Positions 7,835 to 16,952 of a stretch of DNA of 64,000 bases are shown piece by piece. Each line of letters starts with the position of its first letter. Position 1 is the stretch's first letter. This stretch comes from GCA-2731375 sp964631725 (GTDB taxonomy: Bacteria; Pseudomonadota; Alphaproteobacteria; GCA-2731375). The position numbers and the translations under genes are program-made. The stretch covers positions 1-64,000 of the forward strand of contig CAZVYX010000008.1 of NCBI GenBank assembly GCA_964631725.1, given 5' to 3'. The notes under the pieces were generated by a model, which saw only the letters and a program-made list of their open reading frames with translations, did not search any database and was not told the DNA's origin.

Positions 7835-9925
7835 TCAGCCCTGGTCGAGGGCCTCCCTAAGGGGCCCAAGGAATTCTTCATAAGCCCGCCAGCCGGCCAG
7901 GGCGTCTGTGTAGATCGGCTGGCGCACTTGCCACAGGCTGGCAGTCTGTACGTTGCGCCGGGTGGCGTGGAAATCGAGCACCTGATCATCCCAATCCAGG
8001 CCGCAGAATTCCAATATGCGCCGGCTCTCGCCTTCCTGGTCCGCCACCAGGTCTTCGTAGGCGACCTCCAGCATGGGCAGGGGCAGAACCTCGCGCCAAT
8101 GATCCTTCAGGCGATCGTGGCTGCGATGGCGCCGTCCCAGTTTGGCCAGATCATAGGCATAGGGGTGAAAGCCGGCGAAGGCCTGCTGATAGATGGAAAA
8201 ACACGTGGCCATGGGATCACGTCGGCAATGGATCACTCGCGCCTTCGGCAGGAGCCGCGAGATCAGGCCGAGATGCCAGCAGTTGCCCGGCATTTTGTCG
8301 GTAACCCGCGCCGCCGTATCGGATACCCGCGTCAGATGTTCGAGGTATTGCGCCGCCAGAGCATCCGCCGTCCCTGCGTCAAGCGCCGCCACGCAGGCCG
8401 GATAGGCCAGATCGGCCAGATCGGAAGACGGGCTTTTAAACCTGTCAGCCAAGGCATCCGCCATGACCTGAATGTCCGACATCTCGCCGCCGCCGGCGGC
8501 ATCGGGGTGCGAGGCGATGATCTGTTCCACCAGAGTGGTGCCCGAACGCGGCATGCCGACGATGAATACCGGCCGCTCGCTGTCGTGCCCCATGCTCCCG
8601 TGGCTTGCGAAAAACGCCCCCGTGAAACACGCCACCTGGGCCGCCAAGAGAGCCTGTTCGTCGCCCTCGGACCAATTGTAGGCGGCATCGCGAAGCCCGT
8701 TGCCACGCTTGTAGAAGCCGAAGGCAGAGGCGAAGTCGCCCCGCCCATGATGAATCCTGCCCAATGCGAACCAGGCCCGCGCCGCATCCCCGGGGTCGGC
8801 CCCGCTATCCGTGGCAGCGTCTTTCAGGCGCTGGATTTCCCCGTCGGTAAAGGCATGGTCGGCGTCCTGTGCCAGCGCCAGCAGCACCGGCAGGGCAGAA
8901 GCGCCCGCCGCCAATGCGCGTGCCTCCGTGAAGCGCCCATCATTTTGCAGCACGGTCATTTGGATGCCCAAGGCATCGGCGTCGCCGGGGGCAATATCCA
9001 GAATACGGTCACAGGCAGCCAACGCATCGGCTCCCATGCCGCTATCGCGCAAGGCGCGCGCCTCGTTGATCATGATATGGATATCGCCGGGCCTGAGGGC
9101 GCTTGCCGCCCTGCCATGTTCCAGCGCGCCGTCCTGATTGCCCCTGTCGGCATAAAGGCTGGACAGATTGACATGCGCCTCGACCAACTCAGGCTCCAAC
9201 GCCAGGGCCTGCTGGCAGGCGCTGATCGCCTGCGTATCAAGTGACGCCGCCGCCAGGGCAACGCCGAGATTGAAATGCAGCCGCGCCTGGCCGGGATAGT
9301 CGGCAATAAGATCTTCGTAAAGGCCAATCGCCTCGTCCGTCTTGCCCGTTTCGGTCAGCGCGCCGGCCAGATTGAGGCGGGCATCGGGATCATTGGGCTG
9401 GGCCTTGAGGACGGTACGGAACAACTGCACCGCCTTGGCCGGCTTGCCGCATTTCGAATGCGCCACGCCCAGGGCGTTCAGGGCAGCAAGGTTTTGCGGC
9501 ATCCTTCGCACCGCCTTTTCCAGGCGGCGGCGGGCGTCGTCGAAACGGCCTGTTTGCAAATCGCACAGACCCAGATTGAAATTCGCCATTGGGTGCACTG
9601 GTTTCAGCTTCAACGCCGCACGTAGGGCCGCCTCGCCGTCATCCAGGCGGTCGCTTTGCAGCAGCGCCACGCCCAGATTGCAGTGATACTCCGCCTCCCC
9701 CCCTTGCAACTGGACGGCGCGGGAAAAAATCTCCACCGCCTGGGGCGCATGGCCGGCGTTCAGGGCGATGGTACCGAACAGATTGAGGGCTTGGTGATTG
9801 TCAGGTTCCGATTGCAGGACATCGCGGATCAGAACTTCCGCCTGCCGCGCCCGGCCCTCGTTCAGATGGGCGGCTGCCTGGCTCAAGATTTGAGCGGACG
9901 GCGTGTTCGCGTTGCCAGGTGCCAT
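7835..9925 (-). CDS. TPR-repeat sulfotransferase family protein
   Basis: A 696-aa fusion. Roughly the first 330 residues are tandem tetratricopeptide repeats (for example ALNLFGTIALNAGHAPQAVE and HFNLGVALAAASLDTQAIS). The C-terminal half is a sulfotransferase domain with the PAPS 5'-phosphosulfate loop VGMPRSGTTLVEQIIASHP near residue 450 and the 3'-phosphate motif VIHCRRDPMATCFS. Such bacterial proteins are predicted to sulfate a carbohydrate, lipid or peptide, with the repeats binding a partner. No signal peptide is seen. It is monocistronic and convergent with the preceding gene. Acceptor unknown. Confidence 0.85.
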   Translation of the reverse strand: MAPGNANTPSAQILSQAAAHLNEGRARQAEVLIRDVLQSEPDNHQALNLFGTIALNAGHAPQAVEIFSRAVQLQGGEAEYHCNLGVALLQSDRLDDGEAALRAALKLKPVHPMANFNLGLCDLQTGRFDDARRRLEKAVRRMPQNLAALNALGVAHSKCGKPAKAVQLFRTVLKAQPNDPDARLNLAGALTETGKTDEAIGLYEDLIADYPGQARLHFNLGVALAAASLDTQAISACQQALALEPELVEAHVNLSSLYADRGNQDGALEHGRAASALRPGDIHIMINEARALRDSGMGADALAACDRILDIAPGDADALGIQMTVLQNDGRFTEARALAAGASALPVLLALAQDADHAFTDGEIQRLKDAATDSGADPGDAARAWFALGRIHHGRGDFASAFGFYKRGNGLRDAAYNWSEGDEQALLAAQVACFTGAFFASHGSMGHDSERPVFIVGMPRSGTTLVEQIIASHPDAAGGGEMSDIQVMADALADRFKSPSSDLADLAYPACVAALDAGTADALAAQYLEHLTRVSDTAARVTDKMPGNCWHLGLISRLLPKARVIHCRRDPMATCFSIYQQAFAGFHPYAYDLAKLGRRHRSHDRLKDHWREVLPLPMLEVAYEDLVADQEGESRRILEFCGLDWDDQVLDFHATRRNVQTASLWQVRQPIYTDALAGWRAYEEFLGPLREALDQG

Positions 9926-9998
9926 GAAATACCAATCTTCCCAGATTAATCAGGCACCAATTTTAGACAAAATCCGACGCCACTAGAACGACTTTCTC

Positions 9999-12302
9999 TC
10001 AGCCGCCGCCCCGCAATGCGCGCCAGACGCGCTCCGGCGTCGCCGGCATTTGCACCTCCGTCCCGCCGGCCCCAGTCAGGGCATCCTGTATGGCGTTCAT
10101 CACCGCCGCCGGCGCGCCCGTGGTTGCATTCTCGCCCACGCCCTTGACGCCAAGCGGATTGTCCACTTCCTCAATCTCGACCAGTTCAGTTATGAACGTC
10201 GGCAGATCATCCGCGCGCGGCAGACAATAGTCCAACAGGCTGCCGCTCAAGGTCTGGCCGCTGTCCGGGTCCAGAACCACATGCTCGAACATCGCCTGTC
10301 CGATACCCTGCGCCGCACCGTCATGCAACTGCCCCTCAACGATCATCGGATTGATGGCCCGGCCCACATCGCCGACCATGATGTGCCGCAACAACTTGAC
10401 TGAACCGGTATCGGGGTCAATGGCAACCTGGGCCACATGGCAGCCATTGGCGAAGACATCGCCGGCCGTTTCGAAATCGAACTCGCCGCTGAGGCGTTCA
10501 CCCTGATCCCTGGCATGGGCGGCGACATCAGATAATCGGATTTGCCGGTCCGTTCCCGCGACCTGGAATTGACCATCCCGATATTGAATATCCTCCACCG
10601 CAGCTTCCAGCAGGTCGGCGGCCAGCTCCCGGCCCCGATCGACCATTTTTTCGGCGCCATACACCACGGCGCCGCCGCCCATGCGGGCCGAGCGGGAGCC
10701 ATGGGAACCCATGCCGCGGGCGACCTTGTCGGTATCGCCAAAAATCACTTCAACGGCGTCATAGGGCACCCCGAGCCTGTCGGAGGCGATTTGCGCGTAC
10801 ATGGTCTGATGCCCCATGCCGAAATCCTGGGTGCCGACCCCCACCACCACGGTGCCATCCGCCTTGGCCTCGACCTCGGCATATTCCGCGGGAGTACTGC
10901 CGTCACTCTCCACATAAAGGGCGACACCCTGGCCGCGCAGCCAATGGGCCGGCGCCGTATCCACCGCACCGCCATCAACATTCAACGCCATGGCCCGTTC
11001 GAGGTTTTCGCCGAATACGCCGGACGTCAATACGCCGCCGCCAGCCATCTTCCAGGGCAGGTCGGCGCTTCGCAGCAGGTTGCGGCGGCGCAGCTCGACC
11101 GGGTCAAGCTGCATTTCCCGCGCGGCGGCATCGATCAGGCTCTCCAGGACATAGTTGGCCTCGGCCCGGCCAACGCCGCGATAGGCCCCCTGGGGCGTGG
11201 TGTTGCTAAAGATGCCGCGGATACCGATGTCGGCCTCCGGCAGGCGGTAGGCGCCGCCAACGGTCGGCGGCATGTAGTGCAGGGTGACCCAAACGCTGCG
11301 GCTGGGCAGATAGGCACCATGGCGCCAATCGACGCGAAGGCGCAGGGCCAGAAAGTTCCCTTCCCCGTCCAGGGCCAACTCGGCCTTGGTCAGATGATCG
11401 CGGGCCTGGGTATCGGTGAGCATGCTTTCCGACCGGGTCGCCGTCCAGCGCACCGGCCGGTTCAGCTCCCTGGCCGCCGCCAACAGGATCGGGAATTCGC
11501 CATAAGTAACGCCGCGGGCGCCAAAACCGCCGCCCATATCGGGCACGATGACCCGCAGTTTTTCCGGCGGCAGATCCAACACATGACACAGGCTGCCTTG
11601 CATGCCATGGGCCGACTGGCAGCCCAGTTGCAGGGTCAATCGATCGTCGCCTGGGTCGTAGGAGGCAATCGCCCCACGCGGCTCCATGAAAGCCACCACC
11701 AGCCGGTTGTTGACCAGCTCGCGGGAGACCACATGAGCCGCGCCGTCGAATATCCCGGCGACTTTTTCGCCGTCACCGGCGCGCCAATCGATGGAGACAT
11801 TGCTGTCCTCGTCTTCCCAGATCCTTGCCGCGCCCGGGTCCAGGGCCTGTTCGAAGGTGACAATGGGGCTCAGTTCCTCGTAGTCGACCTGGATCAACTC
11901 GGCGGCATCAAGCGCCTGCGCATGGTTTTCGGCAATGACCGCCACCACGGCCTCGCCCAGATATCGCACCTTGTCTTGCGCCAGGGGATATTGCGAAGCG
12001 TCGACGGCCAACCTGCCGTCCACGCCGCGCATATCAAAGGGCGGCGTCGCGACGCCGGATGGTACGGGGTTCGGCACCCGTTGACGCAGCTCGGCGGCGG
12101 TCCATACGGCCAAAACTCCAGGGGCCTGACGGGCATCGGCGGCATCTATGCCGCGTATTCGGGCGTGCGCAAAAGGGGAACGTACGAATGCCGCATGACA
12201 TTGCCCGGGCAATTTCAAATCGTCCGTAAAAGCGCCTTCGCCTTTCAGGAACCGGGGATCTTCCCGCCGCCGCACCGGCGCGCCAATGCCTGTATCGCTC
12301 AT
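9999..12302 (-). CDS. molybdenum hydroxylase large subunit (xanthine dehydrogenase/CoxL family), orphan
   Basis: A 767-aa aldehyde oxidase/xanthine dehydrogenase-type molybdopterin subunit. It starts with the family's TGIGAPVRRREDPRFLKG segment. The active-site loop reads AYRGVGR near residue 371, not the AYxCSFR of true form I CO dehydrogenase. The catalytic glutamate lies in KGVGENATTG near residue 720, and GGGFGARG is the cofactor-binding loop. The partner FAD and 2Fe-2S subunits are absent on both sides, which is unusual, so it must pair with subunits encoded elsewhere. Substrate unknown (purine, aldehyde or aromatic N-heterocycle). Confidence 0.88.
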   Translation of the reverse strand: MSDTGIGAPVRRREDPRFLKGEGAFTDDLKLPGQCHAAFVRSPFAHARIRGIDAADARQAPGVLAVWTAAELRQRVPNPVPSGVATPPFDMRGVDGRLAVDASQYPLAQDKVRYLGEAVVAVIAENHAQALDAAELIQVDYEELSPIVTFEQALDPGAARIWEDEDSNVSIDWRAGDGEKVAGIFDGAAHVVSRELVNNRLVVAFMEPRGAIASYDPGDDRLTLQLGCQSAHGMQGSLCHVLDLPPEKLRVIVPDMGGGFGARGVTYGEFPILLAAARELNRPVRWTATRSESMLTDTQARDHLTKAELALDGEGNFLALRLRVDWRHGAYLPSRSVWVTLHYMPPTVGGAYRLPEADIGIRGIFSNTTPQGAYRGVGRAEANYVLESLIDAAAREMQLDPVELRRRNLLRSADLPWKMAGGGVLTSGVFGENLERAMALNVDGGAVDTAPAHWLRGQGVALYVESDGSTPAEYAEVEAKADGTVVVGVGTQDFGMGHQTMYAQIASDRLGVPYDAVEVIFGDTDKVARGMGSHGSRSARMGGGAVVYGAEKMVDRGRELAADLLEAAVEDIQYRDGQFQVAGTDRQIRLSDVAAHARDQGERLSGEFDFETAGDVFANGCHVAQVAIDPDTGSVKLLRHIMVGDVGRAINPMIVEGQLHDGAAQGIGQAMFEHVVLDPDSGQTLSGSLLDYCLPRADDLPTFITELVEIEEVDNPLGVKGVGENATTGAPAAVMNAIQDALTGAGGTEVQMPATPERVWRALRGGG

Positions 12303-12524
12303 AACCAGCCTCCACTCATTCAGACGGCAACTTTGGCACAGGACTGGGCGGTTGTCTTCAGCCCCGTTCGACCGAGACCGAGGCGCCGGGGCCGCCCGCT
12401 TGCAGTCGTGCTGATGCAGCGCATGAGGAGCTTATCGACCGCGCCAAAACCATTCCAACGGCGGCGCTGTTTGGCTATGATCATGACAAAATAACAAAGT
12501 CATTCAGGGAACGTCGGATCGAAC

Positions 12525-13064
12525 ATGCGGGAAATCTTGATAATCGGCCGTGGCGGCCAAGGGGCGCAGACAGCGGGAAACTTGCTGGCGCAGGCCTATT
12601 TTGCCGAAGGCCAGTTTGTGCAAACCTTTGCCACCTACGGCGGCGCCCGCCGGGGCACGCCCGTTACCTCGTCAATTCGCGTTGATGATCAACCCATTCG
12701 TCTGCGCTGCGATATCGAAAGCGCCGACGCCATGCTCTGTTTTGACGACACCTTGTTGGACGAGGGTCTTTTGGGCCGGGTTGGCAACCAATCGATGGTC
12801 GTGGTCAATTCCACACGGTCCAGCGAAGATTTCTCGGCCCTGGGCGCGTGCAAGATTGTCGCCTTTGACGGGATGGAAATCGCCCGCAGGAACGAGATGG
12901 GCAAGGTCGTCAACTCCGCCCTGCTGGGCGCTTTCGTCGCCAAGCTGCAGGACCCCGGTATTGACACCATGTGCGAGGTGATCGAACAGACGGCGCCGGT
13001 TAAGCAGCAACAGAACGTCGCCGCTTGCCGCCAAGCCTACCAGCAGTTACGCAATCCGGCTTGA
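12525..13064 (+). CDS. 2-oxoacid:acceptor oxidoreductase, gamma subunit
   Basis: A 179-aa gamma subunit of a thiamine-dependent 2-oxoacid oxidoreductase. The family signature is the N-terminal IIGRGGQGAQTAGNLLAQA, followed by TYGGARRGTPVTSSIR. It is the first of four genes (gamma, flavoprotein-ferredoxin, alpha, beta) separated by 13, 4 and 4 bases. It is divergent from the molybdenum hydroxylase with a 222-base gap that probably holds both promoters. The four-gene order resembles phenylglyoxylate:acceptor and NAD(P)-linked oxoglutarate enzymes; the substrate is not decided by sequence. Confidence 0.87.
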   Translation: MREILIIGRGGQGAQTAGNLLAQAYFAEGQFVQTFATYGGARRGTPVTSSIRVDDQPIRLRCDIESADAMLCFDDTLLDEGLLGRVGNQSMVVVNSTRSSEDFSALGACKIVAFDGMEIARRNEMGKVVNSALLGAFVAKLQDPGIDTMCEVIEQTAPVKQQQNVAACRQAYQQLRNPA

Positions 13065-13077
13065 GGGGAGCATAGCG

Positions 13078-14718
13078 ATGCAGCAACCGCCATCCCCTCT
13101 TTGGACCAATGCCACCTCGCAGATGCGCCTGACCGGCACCTGGCGCAGCGCCATGCCGGAATATCAAGACAAGCCGTCGCCCTGCCGCGGGGCCTGTCCG
13201 GTTGCCGGCCGGATCGCCGAATGGGCACGGCAGATCGAATTGGGCGACCATTACGGCGCCTGGCTGACGCTTGCAGACAATAACCCGTTTCCCGCCGTGG
13301 CCGGCCGGATCTGCCATCACCCCTGCGAGAGCGTCTGCAACCGCCAGCATCTGGACGAGATCGTGGGGATTTGCAGTCTGGAGCGTTTTGTCGGTGACAT
13401 GGCGCTGGCCGAAGGCTGGCGCTTCCCCGAGCCCGCCGCCGCGCAGGATCAATCCGTTGCCATCATCGGCGGCGGCCCCGCCGGCCTCTCCGCCGCGTAT
13501 CAGTTGCGCCGGCGGGGCTATCGCGTGGTCCTGTTTGAAGAACGCGGGCAACTTGGCGGTCTGCTGCGCCACGGCATTCCCGCCTACCGTCTGGACAAGA
13601 CGATATTGGACGGCGAGATCCAGCGGATCGTTAATCTCGGCGTTGAGGTGAAGCTCGAGAGCGGCATTGCCGGCACCGAGACGCTGCGGGGCCTTCACGA
13701 TGAATATGATGCGGTCTATCTGGCCACGGGCGCGAGCTGCCCCAAGACCCTGCCCAACCTGGATTACGGCCAGCCCTGGGTGTTGGACGGCGCCGACTTC
13801 CTGGCTGCAACGAACGCGGCGGAGCCTTGCGAACTGGGCCAACGTCTGGTCGTAGTTGGTGGCGGCAGCGCGGCCATGGATGTGGCGCGCACGGCCCGGC
13901 GGCTTGGCAGATCTGTATCTGTTCTTGCCCTGGAACCGGAAGCGCTGCTGCCGGCCCAGCCCATCGAAGTGGAAGAGGCGCGGGAGGAAGGCATAGAGTT
14001 CATAACAGGCGCCATGCTGCAAGCGGTCGAAAGCGGTGGCGACGGCCTGACCCTGGAATGCGTTCGCGTCGACTTTCAACAAGGTGAAACGCCTGGCTCC
14101 TTCAGCGTCGAACCTATCGCCGGCGGCGGCTTCGTCCTTTCCGCCGACGGGGTGATCCCGGCGATTGGCCAGGATGCCGATCTCGCCCGCTGGGACGGCT
14201 TGCTGGATAGTGACGGGCCCGTCATTCAGACCGATGCGCAATGGCAGACCAGTGCGCCGGGCGTTTTTGCCGGTGGTGATCTGGCCAGCATGGACCGCTT
14301 CGTCACGCAAGCCATCGGCATGGGCAAAGATGCAGCCGAGGCGATTGCCCGCCATCTAAACACTTCGCGCACGGACGCCGCCGCGCCAAACGGCAGCGAA
14401 GTGCCCTTTGCCGAAATCAATACCGATTATCATCCCCTGGCCGATCGGCATCAGCCCGGCAACGCGGAAGTAGAGGCGCGATTGCGGACCTTCGATGAGG
14501 TCCAACAGCCCCTGGCCCAGGACGGGGCCATCGCGGAAGCGGCCCGTTGCTTCAGTTGCGGCACCTGTATCTATTGCGACAATTGCTATTTCTACTGTCC
14601 GGACATGGCGATCACCAAGCTGGAGCAAGGCTACGATGTGAAATCCGACTACTGCAAGGGCTGCGGGCTGTGCGTCGCGGAATGTCCCACGGGCGCCGTT
14701 TCCATGGGGCAGGAATAG
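13078..14718 (+). CDS. GltD-like NAD(P)H flavoprotein fused to a 2[4Fe-4S] ferredoxin (delta) domain
   Basis: A 546-aa protein. Residues ~30-110 carry GltD-type iron-sulfur cysteines (CRGACPVAGR, CHHPCESVCNR). Then come an FAD site (IIGGGPAGLSAAYQLRRRGY) and an NAD(P) site (VVGGGSAAMDVART). The last ~60 residues are a bacterial ferredoxin domain with clusters at CFSCGTCIYCDNCYFYCPD (~490) and YCKGCGLCVAECP (~525). It would pass electrons from 2-oxoacid oxidation to NAD(P). In phenylglyoxylate dehydrogenase these parts are separate flavoprotein and delta subunits; here they are one chain. Confidence 0.88.
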   Translation: MQQPPSPLWTNATSQMRLTGTWRSAMPEYQDKPSPCRGACPVAGRIAEWARQIELGDHYGAWLTLADNNPFPAVAGRICHHPCESVCNRQHLDEIVGICSLERFVGDMALAEGWRFPEPAAAQDQSVAIIGGGPAGLSAAYQLRRRGYRVVLFEERGQLGGLLRHGIPAYRLDKTILDGEIQRIVNLGVEVKLESGIAGTETLRGLHDEYDAVYLATGASCPKTLPNLDYGQPWVLDGADFLAATNAAEPCELGQRLVVVGGGSAAMDVARTARRLGRSVSVLALEPEALLPAQPIEVEEAREEGIEFITGAMLQAVESGGDGLTLECVRVDFQQGETPGSFSVEPIAGGGFVLSADGVIPAIGQDADLARWDGLLDSDGPVIQTDAQWQTSAPGVFAGGDLASMDRFVTQAIGMGKDAAEAIARHLNTSRTDAAAPNGSEVPFAEINTDYHPLADRHQPGNAEVEARLRTFDEVQQPLAQDGAIAEAARCFSCGTCIYCDNCYFYCPDMAITKLEQGYDVKSDYCKGCGLCVAECPTGAVSMGQE

Positions 14719-14722
14719 CGCC

Positions 14723-15889
14723 ATGGAAGCGAAGAATTATCCAAGCAACCGGCTGCTGATGAGCGGCAACCATGCGGTTTCCTGGGGCGTGAAACTGGTC
14801 TGTCCCGATGTGGCGCCGGTCTATCCGATTACGCCGCAGACGCCGATCCTGGAAAAAATTACCGAGTTCCAATCCCAGGGCGAGTTGGACATGGAGCTGT
14901 TGACGCCGGAGTCAGAACATTCCGCGATGGCCGCCTGCATCAGCGCTTCGCTAACCGGCGCCAGGGTGTTTACCGCCACCTCCTCCCAGGGACTGCTGTT
15001 GATGCACGAGTTGCTGCACTATGCCTCCGGGGCGCGGGCGCCGATTGTGATGTTCAACGTCAACCGCACGCCCGCCTCACCGTGGGGCTTCTGGCCGGAT
15101 CAGCTCGACAGTCTGGCGCAGCGGGATACCGGCTGGATTCAGTTGTACAGTGAGACGCCACAGGAATCCCTCGATACGGTCATCCAGGCCTATCGCATTG
15201 CCGAAGCGGTCGGGCTTCCGACGATGATTTCGCACGACGCCTTCTATGTCTCTCATTCGATGGAGCCGGTGGAGGTGCCGTCACAGGATCTGGTCGGCGA
15301 GTTCCTGCCTCGTTTTGAGCCAAGTCTTCGTTTGGACACCGAGCTTGGCCAGTCTTTCGGCGCGCCGATTGATCAGGCCACATGGAACCGCAGCCGGCGC
15401 GACATCGCGGCCGCGATGGCCTTGGTCGCCGACGCCGTGACCGCCGCCGGTGAAGCCTGGGGTGAGCTTACCTCCCGCGCCTATGGTCCTCTGGAGCACT
15501 ATCGCACGGAGGGGGCCGAGGTCATGATCGTCACCTTGGGCTCCATGACCGGCACCGCGCGCGAGGCCGTGGACGCCATGCGCGAGCAGGGCGAGGCGGT
15601 GGGTCTGCTGAAAGTGAGGCTGTTTCGGCCCCTGCCGGCCGAAGCCTTGCGCCAGGCCCTTGCCGGCGTGCCTTGCGCGCTGGTGCTGGACCGCAACTAT
15701 TCCCCCGGCATGGGCGGTATTCTGCACCAGGAAATGAAAAGCGCCCTGTTTGCCATACCCGGCGCCCCACGCCTGCACGGCTTGCTCGCGGGGATTGGCG
15801 GGGTCAACGTCTCGGCGAAGAAAATTCAGCAACTGGTGGCGGATTACCGGGAAATTGAGCCGTCGGTGGAATCCCAATGGGTAGAGTGA
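14723..15889 (+). CDS. 2-oxoacid:acceptor oxidoreductase, alpha subunit
   Basis: A 388-aa alpha subunit of the pyruvate/2-oxoacid:ferredoxin oxidoreductase family, containing PVYPITPQTPILE and ESEHSAMAACISASLTGARV, the motifs that bind the thiamine pyrophosphate pyrimidine ring and substrate. The C-terminal domain II has VMIVTLGSMTGTAREAV and LDRNYSPGMGG. It starts 4 bases after the flavoprotein gene and ends 4 bases before beta. It is cytoplasmic and partners the beta subunit in decarboxylating a 2-oxoacid to an acyl-CoA. Confidence 0.9.
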   Translation: MEAKNYPSNRLLMSGNHAVSWGVKLVCPDVAPVYPITPQTPILEKITEFQSQGELDMELLTPESEHSAMAACISASLTGARVFTATSSQGLLLMHELLHYASGARAPIVMFNVNRTPASPWGFWPDQLDSLAQRDTGWIQLYSETPQESLDTVIQAYRIAEAVGLPTMISHDAFYVSHSMEPVEVPSQDLVGEFLPRFEPSLRLDTELGQSFGAPIDQATWNRSRRDIAAAMALVADAVTAAGEAWGELTSRAYGPLEHYRTEGAEVMIVTLGSMTGTAREAVDAMREQGEAVGLLKVRLFRPLPAEALRQALAGVPCALVLDRNYSPGMGGILHQEMKSALFAIPGAPRLHGLLAGIGGVNVSAKKIQQLVADYREIEPSVESQWVE

Positions 15890-15893
15890 CGCC

Positions 15894-16781
15894 ATGGAAT
15901 TGATCAACTACAACGACGAAGAGCTGTTCCATCCCGGCCACGTGGCCTGCGGCGGCTGTGTCGAGGCACTGTCCATGCGGGTGATCCTCAATACCGTGGG
16001 TAGGGACGCGGTGGCGACGGTGTCGCCGTCGTGCGGCGCCGTGATCTGCGGCGCCTACCCCTTTAGCGCGACAAAAATTCCCGTTTTCCACACCACCCTG
16101 GAGTCCGGAGCGGCGGCGGCCAGCGGCGTCAAGCGCGCGTTGGTCTCCCAGGGCAAGCCGGATACCACCGTGTTGTGTCTGGCCGGCGATGGCGGCACCT
16201 ACGATATCGGCTTGCAAGCCCTGTCTTCGGCGGCGGAACGGAACGAGGATATTCTTTACATCTGTTTCGACAATGAAGGCTATATGAACACAGGCGGGCA
16301 GAAGAGTTCATCGACGCCATTGGCCGCCGTAACGGGCAGCACCCCGGCGGGCAAGACGACGCGAAAGAAGAATTTGATCGAAATTCTGGCGGCCCACCGC
16401 ATACCGCTGATCGCCACGGCCAGTCCATCGCATCTCAACGACATGGCGGCCAAGGTGGAAAAAGCCAAGGCGATGCGTGGAACCAAGGTGATCATTGTCT
16501 TGATCCCCTGCCTGCCGGGCTGGGGCGTGGCCGACAACGCCGCGGTCAAGACCGCCCGGCTGGCGGTGGATACCGGCGTCTTCCCGCTGTTCGAAGTGGA
16601 GGACGGTGTTCATTACACCATGAACTCTGAACGCACGGCCCAATCGGTGAAAAGTTATCTTGAACTGCAGGGGCGGTACCGGCACCTGTCCGCCGAGCAG
16701 GTTGACCATATTCAGGCGGATGTGGATGCGGAGTGGGAGCGCCTGTCGTGGTATGCGGCGGCGGAACGGGCAAAAACCTAA
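15894..16781 (+). CDS. 2-oxoacid:acceptor oxidoreductase, beta subunit (TPP and Fe-S)
   Basis: A 295-aa beta subunit. The thiamine diphosphate motif is GDGGTYDIGLQAL followed by CFDNEGYMNTGGQ. Iron-sulfur cysteines are seen in HVACGGCVEAL, SPSCGAVI and LIPCLPGW, the arrangement for the proximal [4Fe-4S] cluster. The NTGGQKSSSTP sequence is typical of PorB-type subunits. It is the last gene of the four-gene oxidoreductase operon. A 171-base gap before the MaoC genes shows no obvious terminator. Confidence 0.9.
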   Translation: MELINYNDEELFHPGHVACGGCVEALSMRVILNTVGRDAVATVSPSCGAVICGAYPFSATKIPVFHTTLESGAAAASGVKRALVSQGKPDTTVLCLAGDGGTYDIGLQALSSAAERNEDILYICFDNEGYMNTGGQKSSSTPLAAVTGSTPAGKTTRKKNLIEILAAHRIPLIATASPSHLNDMAAKVEKAKAMRGTKVIIVLIPCLPGWGVADNAAVKTARLAVDTGVFPLFEVEDGVHYTMNSERTAQSVKSYLELQGRYRHLSAEQVDHIQADVDAEWERLSWYAAAERAKT

Positions 16782-16952
16782 GCTCGCCATTACCGCTGCG
16801 AAAAAGGGCGATGGGTTACGCCGAGACGGCTTGCGGATAGCCCTGCAAATGTGGAACCCTAAGGGCACGATCTATCAGCACTGAACCAGCGCCGCGAAAT
16901 TCCGTTTTGGCGTCGCTGAAAATGAAACCAGATAAGGTAATGGTACGAGGCA

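Noticed and set aside
7814..9244. 476-codon frame on the plus strand
   Set aside because: Antisense to the TPR-sulfotransferase, with no recognisable domain.
10542..12494. Very long open frame (about 650 codons) on the plus strand
   Set aside because: It is exactly antisense to the molybdenum hydroxylase gene. The translation shows no recognisable domain, which is expected for a GC-rich complement.
13000..14355. 451-codon frame on the minus strand
   Set aside because: Antisense to the GltD-ferredoxin gene, which has clear cofactor motifs on the other strand.
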